A stretch of DNA of 5,818 nt, taken from assembly GCA_008015855.1 (NCBI GenBank), contig SSGK01000059.1, positions 1-5,818 of the forward strand. Reading direction: 5' to 3'. The first letter of the stretch is position 1, and the number at the start of each line of letters is the position of its first letter. The position numbers and the translations under genes are program-made. This stretch comes from Candidatus Altimarinota bacterium (GTDB taxonomy: Bacteria > Patescibacteriota > Gracilibacteria > BD1-5 > UBA2023). Positions 1 through 5,818 of the stretch are shown here, in pieces. The notes under the pieces were generated by a model. That model had not been told where the DNA came from. It was given only the letters and a program-made list of their open reading frames with translations, and searched no databases.

Positions 1-383
1 GTATCGTCCTCGAGTGTCAAAAATCCGTGCGCAAAACCACGAGGAACAAAGAGCATTTTTTTATTCTCTTCAGACAAAAGGAATCCTTCCCATTTTCCAT
101 AGGTTGGTGAGTCAACCCGAAGATCTACGACTACATCATAGACAGAACCTGAAACAACACGGACGAGCTTTGCTTGTGGTTTTCGAGTCTGAAAATGCAG
201 TCCACGGAGCACTCATCTTTTTGATTTTGAATGATTATCCTGTACAAAGATTGAATGAATTCCAATTTTCTCAAATTCCACAGACGAATACGTCTCCATA
301 AAAAAACCGCGAGAATCACCAAATACCTGTGGTTCAATTAGATAACAATCCTGCAAGGTTGTCTCCTTTTTTACAAATGCCAT
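1..383 (-). CDS. rfbC: dTDP-4-dehydrorhamnose 3,5-epimerase (RmlC/RfbC), C-terminus cut off by window edge
   Basis: This enzyme epimerises C3 and C5 of dTDP-4-dehydro-6-deoxyglucose, the third step of dTDP-L-rhamnose synthesis in the cytoplasm. The 127 residues present match the RmlC cupin from its first residues: FGDSRGFFMETY at 21-32, QDNHS at 48-52, GVLRGLHFQ at 57-65, KLVRVVSG at 72-79, YDVVVDLR at 82-89 and FVPRGFAHGF at 112-121. His63 corresponds to the catalytic histidine of the family. About 50-60 C-terminal residues of a usual ~180 lie outside the window. One in-frame TGA (213-215) stands for Gly57, just before VLRGLHFQ, where relatives also carry glycine. The ATG at 383 is chosen because an in-frame TAA lies three codons upstream. 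It begins 4 bases after the rfbA stop, so it is the last operon gene visible here. No Shine-Dalgarno sequence is seen. The family call is secure. Confidence 0.95.
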
Positions 384-387
384 ACTA

Positions 388-1260
388 TTATTTTATAAGT
401 CGAATAAGGTATTTTCCATACTCATTTTTCATCATGGGACGAGCGAGCTCTTCCACTTTTTCTCGTGAAATCCATCCCATTCGATAGGCAATTTCTTCTG
501 GGCAACCAACCTGAAGACCCTGGCGCTTCTGGATAATCGAGATGAAATTCGCTGCATCCATCATGCTCTCGTGTGTTCCCGTATCGAGCCACGCATATCC
601 ACGATTCATGATTTCAACCTTGAGCTGTCCACGACTGAGATATTCTGCATTCACTGATGTAATCTCGAGTTCTCCACGATGACTCGGCTTTACATTTTTC
701 GCAATCTCGATGACATCATTGGTATAGAAATAGAGTCCTACAACTGCAAAGTTCGACTTCGGTTCTACCGGTTTCTCTTCGATCGAAATCGCATTGTGTC
801 CACGATCAAATTCAACAACCCCATATCGTTCTGGATCAGATACTTCATATCCGAACACAACGGATTTTCGTTCTTGTGTGACGATACGAGCACTTTCGCG
901 AAGGAGAATCGAAAAGCCCTCACCATGAAAAAGATTATCTCAGAGCACCAGACATACATCATCATTTCCTATAAATTTTTCTCCGATGATAAATGCCTGA
1001 GCAAGACCATCTGGCGAAGGTTGTACTGCATATTCGAGGGTAATTCCCCATTCTGAACCATCTCAGAGAAGTCGCTTAAATCCAGGTTGATCCTCTGGAG
1101 TTGTTATAATCAGGATTTCTCGAATACCCGCGAGCATAAGCGTCGAAAGTGGGTAATAGATCATCGGCTTGTCATATATTGGCATGAGTTGCTTCGAGAT
1201 GGCCATCGTAATCGGATAGAGGCGAGTTCCACTTCATCCAGCAAGTATAATTCCTTTCAT
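388..1260 (-). CDS. rfbA: Glucose-1-phosphate thymidylyltransferase (RmlA/RfbA), complete
   Basis: This enzyme joins dTTP and glucose-1-phosphate to make dTDP-glucose and pyrophosphate, the committed first step of the rhamnose pathway. The 290-residue product has the normal RmlA length. The nucleotide-binding loop [13 protein letters not shown] is at 6-18, followed by [18 protein letters not shown] at 22-39. LGDNLFHG is at 106-113, with Asp108 the expected metal ligand. Further on are EEKP near 161-164, GELEIT at 195-200 and [10 protein letters not shown] at 224-233, with Asp226 the second metal-binding aspartate. Three in-frame TGA codons give Gly9, Gly66 and Gly107. Gly9 and Gly107 are essentially invariant in the family, which is strong evidence for TGA=Gly. 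Under the standard code only the part from about residue 135 would be called. The ATG at 1260 lies 2 bases after the rfbB stop, so the two genes are probably translationally coupled. No Shine-Dalgarno sequence is seen. Confidence 0.97.
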
Positions 1261-1262
1261 GA

Positions 1263-2213
1263 TTATTTACTTAAATAGTATTGAATGGTTTTTACAATTC
1301 CATTTTCAAATCTGACTTTTGGCTCCCAATTCAAATCGGTTCTAATTTTTGTTGCATCGATTGCATATCTCACATCATGCCCCTTTCTATCTTCTACAAA
1401 GGTAATATATTCTTCACCTTTCCCCATTTCTTTTAAAATGAGTTTCGTAATTTCAAGATTAGTATATTCATTATTTCCTCCGATATTGTAGATTCACTTA
1501 GTTTGACTGCGAGTAAAAACTTCCCAGATAGCATCACAATGATCTTCTACATACAGCCAATCACGGATATTAGAGCCATCACCATACACCGTTACTGGTT
1601 TATTATTTTGTAGTAACTCAATAAAATGTGGAATGAGTTTTTCATTATCCTGATTAGGTCCGTAATTATTACTGCATCTCGTGATTACATAATCAACTCC
1701 AAACGTTCTTCCATATGCCTTTACGAGTAAATCACTTCCAGCTTTACTCGAGCTATAAGGGCTAGATGGATTAATCGGTGTTATTTCGGTGAAAAATCCC
1801 CCATTCGGAAGATCCCCATATACCTCATCCGTTGAAATATGATGAAATCTTTTGAGTCCAAAATTTCTGTGTGCGTCCAGTAGATTTTGAGTTCCAAGAA
1901 CATTTGTTTCCGTAAATATTTTTGGATTTTTAATACTATTATCAACATGACTTTCTGCAGCAAAATGGATGATATCGGTTGGAGTATATTTTTCATAGAC
2001 TCTTGCGATTTCATCATAATTTCTAATATCTACTTTTTCAAATGCGTAGTTTGGGGCTTTTGATACTTCTGCTGAAATATTTTCGAGTTTTCCAGCGTAA
2101 GTGAGAGCATCGATATTAATAAAATCAATTTCAGGATGCAAAAGTACGTATTTATTTAAAAAGTTTGAACCGATAAATCCAGCTCAGCCAGTTACAATAA
2201 TGGTTTGTTTCAT
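1263..2213 (-). CDS. rfbB: dTDP-glucose 4,6-dehydratase (RmlB/RfbB), complete
   Basis: This NAD-dependent extended short-chain dehydrogenase converts dTDP-glucose to dTDP-4-dehydro-6-deoxyglucose, the second step towards dTDP-L-rhamnose. The 316-residue protein opens with the Rossmann motif TGGAGFIGSN (8-17). It continues with NIDALTYAGKLEN near 33-45, HFAAESHVD at 83-91 and STDEVYGD at 127-134, where Thr128, Asp129 and Glu130 form the dehydratase triad. The catalytic YSSSK is Tyr153 to Lys157, and NNYGP and GDGSNIRDWLYVEDH follow. Two TGA codons give Gly10, in the GxxGxxG motif, and Gly240, in the conserved KGIYNIGG segment. Standard-code translation would lose the first 24 and last ~77 residues. 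The gene starts 9 bases after the glycosyltransferase stop and ends 2 bases before rfbA. The bases directly before the ATG read CCTTTCT, with no Shine-Dalgarno sequence. Confidence 0.97.
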
Positions 2214-2222
2214 AGAAAGGGT

Positions 2223-3266
2223 TTATGAGAAAAATTTCTTCCAAATCATACGAAGTGCTATTCAAACGGCATTCGAAGATTTTTGTCATTTTGCGAGTGT
2301 CTCCTCAGTATAATGAATGGTTACAGGAATTTCTACGTATTTTAACTTCTTTTCTGCAACAATATCGAGTATTTCTGATGCATGCCCCATTCCATCAAGT
2401 GTAATTCGAAGATCTTTTAAGATGCGAGAACGAAAAACACGATATCCATTATGAGTATCTGAAAGACGAATATGACTAATAAAAAATGTAAAGAGGATTC
2501 CAAGACGAAGAATAACGCGTCGCATAAACGGCATATTCTTTGGCTTTTTAGAAAGGAAGCGTGATCAAAGTGCGATATCGATCGATTCATCATTTCAGAG
2601 GATATCGAGAAATTGTGGAAGCTCTATAATATCGTGTTGGCCATCTGCATCATACGTAACAACGTATTCCGATGTATGGAGTTGTCTTCGAAGGTATTCA
2701 AACCCTGTCTCCAATGCTGATCACTGTCAACGATTCTTATAATGATGAAGGACGGTAAGGCCTGGATATTCGTCAGCAAGTTTCTCAAGTATGTCACACG
2801 TAGTATCCTTTGATCCATCATTTACTACAATCACACTGTCATATCCATTATTAAAAATATTTCGCACGGTTTTTTCAATGGATTTTTCCTCATTATAGGC
2901 GGCTACTACGAATGTAACCATCGAATGGTTTTTTTCTTGTTTTCGTCGATTTCTTATTGCAATTTCACGAATGAGTTGGGTTAATTCTGCCTTTCATGAA
3001 TCAATCTTTCGAAGAAGAAGGAGTGAAAAATAAAAGAGAAATATAATACTCACATAGACAAATACATACGCTCCTCTATCGATTCAAAAGAAATCACCGA
3101 CTCGATTGAGGATACCAGGAAAAAGAGAAGAGATAATAAGTCACACCCCTACTCCAAGAAATACGAGAAAATAGAGTGCATTGAATCGTGACTTTCTCGC
3201 AACCCGGATTGCCAAAATAAGGATAATGAGTCCTGACAAAAAGAAAAATTGTTCTAAAAGAGTCAT
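2223..3266 (-). CDS. DUF2304-GT2 fusion: membrane-anchored polyprenyl-phosphate-type glycosyltransferase
   Basis: The 347-residue reading frame joins two proteins usually encoded separately. Residues 1-115 match DUF2304: three hydrophobic segments (about 8-20, 31-50, 68-86), then GIDRGAYVFVYVSIIFLFY and the closing ELTQLIREIAI. Residues 116-347 are a full GT2 domain of the dolichyl/undecaprenyl-phosphate sugar transferase type: FVVAAYNEE, VVNDGSKD at 148-154, NRGQGSALETG, YDADGQHD with the metal-binding DAD at 206-208, GSRF, LSDTHNGYRVFRS, EIPVTIHY and KGQKSSNA. It likely transfers a nucleotide-activated sugar to a lipid carrier or glycan at the cytoplasmic face, with DUF2304 as anchor. Donor and acceptor cannot be read from sequence. 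Nine TGA codons give glycines 42, 61, 91, 180, 182, 224, 234, 327 and 335. The ATG at 3266 has an in-frame TAA four codons upstream. Separate initiation at Met116 (2921) is possible but no Shine-Dalgarno sequence supports it. The neighbouring rhamnose genes suggest surface glycan assembly. Confidence 0.88.
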
Positions 3267-3285
3267 TTCGATAATTTATGAGAAA

Positions 3286-3717
3286 TTATTGCTTATCCGT
3301 TCGTGATACTACGATACCTATCTTTGCAGCACTCACTACTCATTGTTTGAAGAGCTCTGCTTGGGAAATGGTAATTTGCTTATCCAATTCGGTTCCACAC
3401 AATTTTCCAATCTGAGGAATTGATGCTTGCACCTTTGCAAAATGAGCAGTAATATCATACACTCCTCCATTTACTATAACCCAACAATCATTTTTTGAAG
3501 CATGGACCGCAACTGATTTTCGAGTATGCCATACTTCTCATGATGCAGCTACTTCTCATGATGCATTATACACTTCCGTACGCTCCACATAAGAAACTTT
3601 TGACCCGGAAGATGCGAGCGTTACTTCACTCGATACACTCGGCTCACTCTTTCCAGTACATGCAGAGAGAAGACCTACAGAGAAAAGGATAGGAAGGAGG
3701 AATAGACGGTTTTGCAT
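3286..3717 (-). CDS. Lipoprotein with degenerate cytochrome-b5-like domain
   Basis: The 143-residue protein has a clear lipoprotein signal peptide: MQNR, a hydrophobic stretch at 5-17, and the lipobox LLSAC with Cys20 as the lipidated residue. It is therefore exported and membrane-anchored. A Ser-rich linker (about 21-62) contains the duplicated AASGEV. Residues 72-137 resemble the cytochrome-b5 fold: HASKNDCWVIVNGGVYDIT (72-90), LCG (106-108) and AAKIGIV near the end. The family's heme-ligand motif HPGG is replaced by VQAS (96-99) when VYDIT and LCG are lined up without a gap, and no obvious second ligand histidine follows. Heme binding is therefore doubtful. His92 might substitute, but this is a guess. 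Cys78 and Cys107 could form a disulphide. Three TGA codons give Gly54, Gly60 and Gly126. It is first in the rhamnose/glycosyltransferase operon, 19 bases before the next gene. The domain call is from motif resemblance and the function is unknown. Confidence 0.8.
3532..3565. repeat. 18-bp tandem duplication inside the lipoprotein gene
   Basis: The 18-base unit tacttctcatgatgcagc at 3532-3549 is followed directly by a second copy matching for 16 bases (3550-3565). It is in frame with the minus-strand lipoprotein and yields a doubled AASGEV/ASGEV peptide in the linker between lipobox and folded domain. It was probably created by replication slippage and may vary in copy number between strains. 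Confidence 0.85.
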
Positions 3718-3727
3718 ATGAGAAAAA

Positions 3728-3756
3728 CTTTATTTATAAGATGTCTGCAGTATAAT
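3728..3756 (+). promoter_or_regulatory. Candidate recJ promoter
   Basis: A perfect TATAAT lies at 3751-3756. The -35 position at 17-base spacing is only CTTTAT (3728-3733), a weak match, so the promoter rests mainly on the -10. Transcription would begin near 3763, giving about 33 bases of leader before the ATG at 3796. The -10 shares bases 3751-3754 with the opposing TATACT of the minus-strand operon. If correct, recJ cannot start at the upstream ATG at 3718. Confidence 0.42.
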
Positions 3757-3776
3757 CAAAAAAGAATAGATTCAAA
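3749..3776 (-). promoter_or_regulatory. Candidate promoter for the lipoprotein-GT2-rfbBAC operon
   Basis: Read on the minus strand, TTGAAT (3776-3771) is followed after 16 bases by TATACT (3754-3749). These are 4/6 and 5/6 matches to TTGACA and TATAAT. Transcription would begin near 3742, giving a leader of about 25 bases before the lipoprotein ATG at 3717. It lies in an AT-rich stretch and is the only plausible promoter I see upstream of the five tightly spaced minus-strand genes. No experimental support is available from sequence. Confidence 0.45.
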
Positions 3777-3795
3777 AAATATTTTCCTTTCATTT

Positions 3796-5493
3796 ATGCA
3801 GACCTTACTTGGGAATCAGATAGTCATACAAAATACCTCCACCACTTCACTCGAAGATATTCTCTGTGAAAACAGGGGAATTCCACTCAGTCCTGAAGGG
3901 AAGAAAGAGTTTTTCAATCCCACCCTTTCCCTCCTCCATGATCCATTCCTTATTCCTGATATGGAGAAGGCCTTCGACAGAATTCTCATCGCAAAAGAAC
4001 GAGGGGAAATTGTTGCTATATCATGAGACTATGATGTAGATGGCGTGAGCTCAACTGCTATCTTGGTTCGATTCTTAAATGAAATCGGTATAAAAACAGG
4101 GAAAAAGCTCCCACATAGAATCAATGATGGCTATGGACTCAAGGAGTATTTTTTTGATGATTTTAAAGAAAAAAATGTTTCCCTCGTTATCACGGTTGAT
4201 TGTGGAACGCGCGATATCGAACCAATACGCTATGGAAAAAGTATTTGAATCGATGTTATTGTAACCGATCATCATGCCGTCCCTGAAATAATACCAGACG
4301 AAGTAATTGGGATTCTGAATCCAAAAAGACATGATAGTCAGTATCCATTTCGAGAACTCGCAGGGGCAGGTGTCGCATGGAAACTCATTCATGGTATACT
4401 CATCAAGCTCTACGGACAGGATGAATATCAATCCCATAAAAGTATTCTTAATCCACATATCGAAAAAATCCTCCAAGAATACAGTGATTTTGCAGCCCTT
4501 GGAACCGTATCAGATTGTATGCCATTACGCTGAGAAAATCGGACGATTACCACTCTCTGACTCCGCCAACTTGCACATTCCCGATCAATAGGACTCAGAA
4601 AATTTCTTCTTGAAAAATGAAAGATTGAAAAAAATGCAGATATTATCGGATTTCAGATTGGACCTCGAATTAATGCTGCTGGAAGAATGGATCATCCCGA
4701 TATTGCCCTCTCTTTCCTTCTTGCAAGCGAGAAAAATGTTGACGGAATTATCGAAACACTCGAATGACTCAATGAGACCCGACGTGAGTATACAAAGAAA
4801 TTTGTAGATGATGCCCTCCTCCATGTTGATACCAAGCAATGAGTCCTTATATATTCTAGTGACTCGATTACCCATGGGATTATCTGATTGGTTGCGGGAA
4901 AACTGACAGAAGAGTTTTGAAAACCATCAATCGTACTCGTTGATGAGTGAGATCACTATGTTGCAAGCTGTCGGTCTCCCTCTTGGTGTAATATCGTCGA
5001 ACTCCTGACAGATTGTAAGGACTGTTTTGTTCGATTCTGATGACATGGGCAAGCAGCAGGTTTCACATTAGAAAAAGAGTGCTATTCTGAATTCCTTACT
5101 CTTTTGAATGAAGCCTACTATCATCGATACTCCGATGATATTCCAAAAAAAACACAATTGATTGAATCAAGACTTTCCCCATCTGATCTCAATCCAAGCA
5201 TACTTGAAACCCTTGAAAAATTTGCCCCCTACGGCATCGGAAACCCTCGTCCCTATTTTATCCTCGAAAATCTCACACTCCTCAATGTAGGGTTTCTTGG
5301 AAAAGAAGAAAAGCATCTCACATTTACATTCCAAGAAATGCCTCATATACGCTGTATCGCATGGTGATGGGGAGAACATGCCTCGCAATTTCATAAGGGA
5401 GACATTCTTTCACCCATCGTAGAAATCCAAAAGAATGAATGGAATGGAAATATTTCCGTGCAATGCATTCTACAAGACTGCATTATTACATAA
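3796..5493 (+). CDS. recJ: Single-stranded-DNA-specific 5'-3' exonuclease RecJ, complete
   Basis: RecJ degrades single-stranded DNA from the 5' end in recombination, mismatch and base-excision repair, using a Mn/Mg centre of DHH-family aspartates and histidines. The 565-residue product shows the family order. First comes an N-terminal ENRGI...FFNPTL...DPFLIPDMEKA segment. Motif I is SGDYDVDGVSST with Asp78, Asp80 and Asp82, then NDGYGL, VDCG with Asp135, and TDHHA (157-161). LNPKR...YPFRELAGAGVAWKL and GPRINAAGRM (289-298) follow. The DHHA1 motif is FGGHGQAAGF (414-423), then FAPYGIGNPRP and a C-terminal OB-type domain. Thirteen TGA codons encode glycine, including Gly77 of motif I and both glycines of FGGHG. 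By hand count that is 13 of about 46 glycines. The ATG at 3796 is preferred over 3718, because the first 26 codons of the longer form are AT-rich, lack a family counterpart and contain the likely promoter. RecJ is unrelated to the divergent glycan operon. Confidence 0.95.
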
Positions 5494-5496
5494 TTC

Positions 5497-5527
5497 ATTT
5501 TCATTTCAGTATAACTGAAATGAAAAT
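5497..5527. repeat. Perfect 14-bp inverted repeat just after recJ
   Basis: attttcatttcagt (5497-5510) and actgaaatgaaaat (5514-5527) are exact reverse complements around the 3-base loop ata. The repeat begins 3 bases after the recJ stop. The stem is AT-rich and no T-run follows on either strand, so it is not a textbook intrinsic terminator. It may be an mRNA 3'-end hairpin, a terminator of unusual form, or a palindromic protein-binding site. The structure is certain but its role is not. Confidence 0.75.
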
Positions 5528-5545
5528 AGAGAGTTTTCAAAGAGT

Positions 5546-5569
5546 GAGCAAAAATTGAGTTGCTTTTTT
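5546..5569 (+). terminator. Weak terminator-like hairpin with U-tract
   Basis: AGCAA (5547-5551) pairs with TTGCT (5560-5564) across an 8-base loop. A possible G-U pair extends it (5546 with 5565), and it runs into six T residues (5564-5569). The short stem makes it a weak candidate for recJ transcript termination. It overlaps the -35 of the candidate downstream promoter, so only one of the two readings may be real. Confidence 0.3.
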
Positions 5570-5587
5570 ATAAAAAGATTGTAATAT
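5560..5587 (+). promoter_or_regulatory. Candidate promoter for the right-edge gene
   Basis: TTGCTT (5560-5565) is followed after 16 bases by TAATAT (5582-5587), which would start transcription about 18 bases before the ATG at 5612. The spacer contains the 12-base palindrome tttttataaaaa (5565-5576). Matches to the consensus are moderate and the region is AT-rich, so chance occurrence is possible. Confidence 0.35.
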
Positions 5588-5611
5588 TGTAAACTCATTT
5601 TCTATTTTTCT

Positions 5612-5818
5612 ATGAATAAAAACTGAATAGATCACATTCTTACCGCTCTTCACTCAGGACAGAAGATTACAATCACTACACATGATATAATTGCCACATG
5701 GGGAGATGAATCAAAATATGAACCTTGGCAACAAGATGCTATTACCCTCCTTCGTGGACGAACGGGAGATGAGTTTGCAAATCCCAATAGTGACTATTGG
5801 AAATACCTTATAGAAAAC
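5612..5818 (+). CDS. Unrecognised protein, N-terminal 69 residues, runs off the right edge
   Basis: The open frame starts at ATG 5612 and stays open to the window end. Codon 5 is TGA, read as glycine (MNKNGIDHILTALHSG), so the standard code would give only a 4-residue peptide from this start. The visible part has a short helix-like start, the stretch KITITTHDIIATWGDE, and a mixed polar section containing LLRGRTGDEFANP and YWKYLIEN. There is no signal peptide or membrane segment. I do not recognise a family. Support for a real gene comes from the long open frame to the edge, its position after a plausible intergenic gap, a possible promoter at 5560-5587, and a TTTCT tract directly before the start, as in rfbB. 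Confidence 0.65.

Noticed and set aside
679..1056. 125-residue plus-strand open frame, and a similar 95-residue frame at 14-301.
   Set aside because: Both lie antisense to strongly conserved rfbA and rfbC coding sequence and show no family features.
2223..2921. GT2 as a separate gene starting at ATG 2921.
   Set aside because: The frame is open upstream through a complete DUF2304 domain to ATG 3266, and no Shine-Dalgarno or intergenic gap marks 2921. It is kept only as a possible internal start.
3718..3795. recJ starting at ATG 3718 or TTG 3712 (591 or 593 residues).
   Set aside because: The extra segment is very AT-rich, lacks a family counterpart, contains a perfect -10 element and would overlap or abut the divergent lipoprotein start. 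The AAGGAGG near 3694 is about 17 bases from 3718 and lies inside the lipoprotein coding sequence. It remains the main alternative.
4075..4476. 133-residue open frame on the minus strand inside recJ.
   Set aside because: It is a shadow of recJ. The plus frame carries conserved DHH motifs over this stretch and the antisense product resembles nothing.
388..5493. Apparent frameshifts or pseudogenes: each gene looks split into several short open frames under the standard code.
   Set aside because: All breaks are TGA codons in a single continuous frame and fall mostly at conserved glycines. With TGA=Gly every gene is full length.
5494..5611. Possible small RNA or tRNA in the gap after recJ.
   Set aside because: No cloverleaf or conserved tRNA boxes are seen. 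Only the inverted repeat, a weak hairpin with T-run and promoter-like hexamers are present.
1..5818. CRISPR array, insertion sequence, prophage or defence system.
   Set aside because: No regularly spaced repeats, transposase, integrase or terminal inverted repeats were found. The genes are housekeeping repair and glycan biosynthesis.

Overview
The window reads coherently only if TGA codes for glycine (translation table 25). That code is known from the candidate phyla Gracilibacteria (BD1-5) and Absconditabacteria (SR1) of the CPR/Patescibacteria radiation. All seven genes contain in-frame TGA codons, 32 by hand count. Many fall on invariant glycines: the Rossmann GxxGxxG of RfbB, the nucleotide loop of RfbA, and the SGDYD and FGGHG motifs of RecJ. 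Under the standard code the same DNA looks like a string of broken fragments. The sequence is fairly AT-rich and densely packed, as expected for these small genomes. I cannot tell SR1 from Gracilibacteria from this window alone.

Layout. Positions 1-3717 hold a compact minus-strand operon, read right to left: a small lipoprotein with a cytochrome-b5-like domain (3717-3286); a membrane glycosyltransferase in which a DUF2304 domain is fused in frame to a GT2 catalytic domain (3266-2223); rfbB (2213-1263); rfbA (1260-388); and rfbC (383 to beyond the left edge). Gaps between genes are 19, 9, 2 and 4 bases. The last three genes encode three of the four enzymes that turn glucose-1-phosphate into dTDP-L-rhamnose. 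The fourth, rfbD, is not in the window and may lie past the left edge. The operon therefore looks like a cell-surface polysaccharide or glycolipid locus.

A short AT-rich divergent promoter region (3718-3795) separates this operon from recJ on the plus strand, a complete single-strand DNA exonuclease gene ending at 5493. It contains overlapping -10 hexamers facing in opposite directions. A gap of 118 bases (5494-5611) follows, with a perfect 14-bp inverted repeat, a weak terminator-like hairpin and a possible promoter. The start of an unrecognised plus-strand gene runs off the right edge.

I saw no tRNA, rRNA, CRISPR array, insertion sequence or phage gene. Apart from the genetic code, the points most worth a second look are the DUF2304-GT2 fusion, the cytochrome-b5-like lipoprotein that lacks the HPGG heme-ligand motif, and the absence of Shine-Dalgarno sequences at all seven starts, four of which have a TTTC-rich tract instead.
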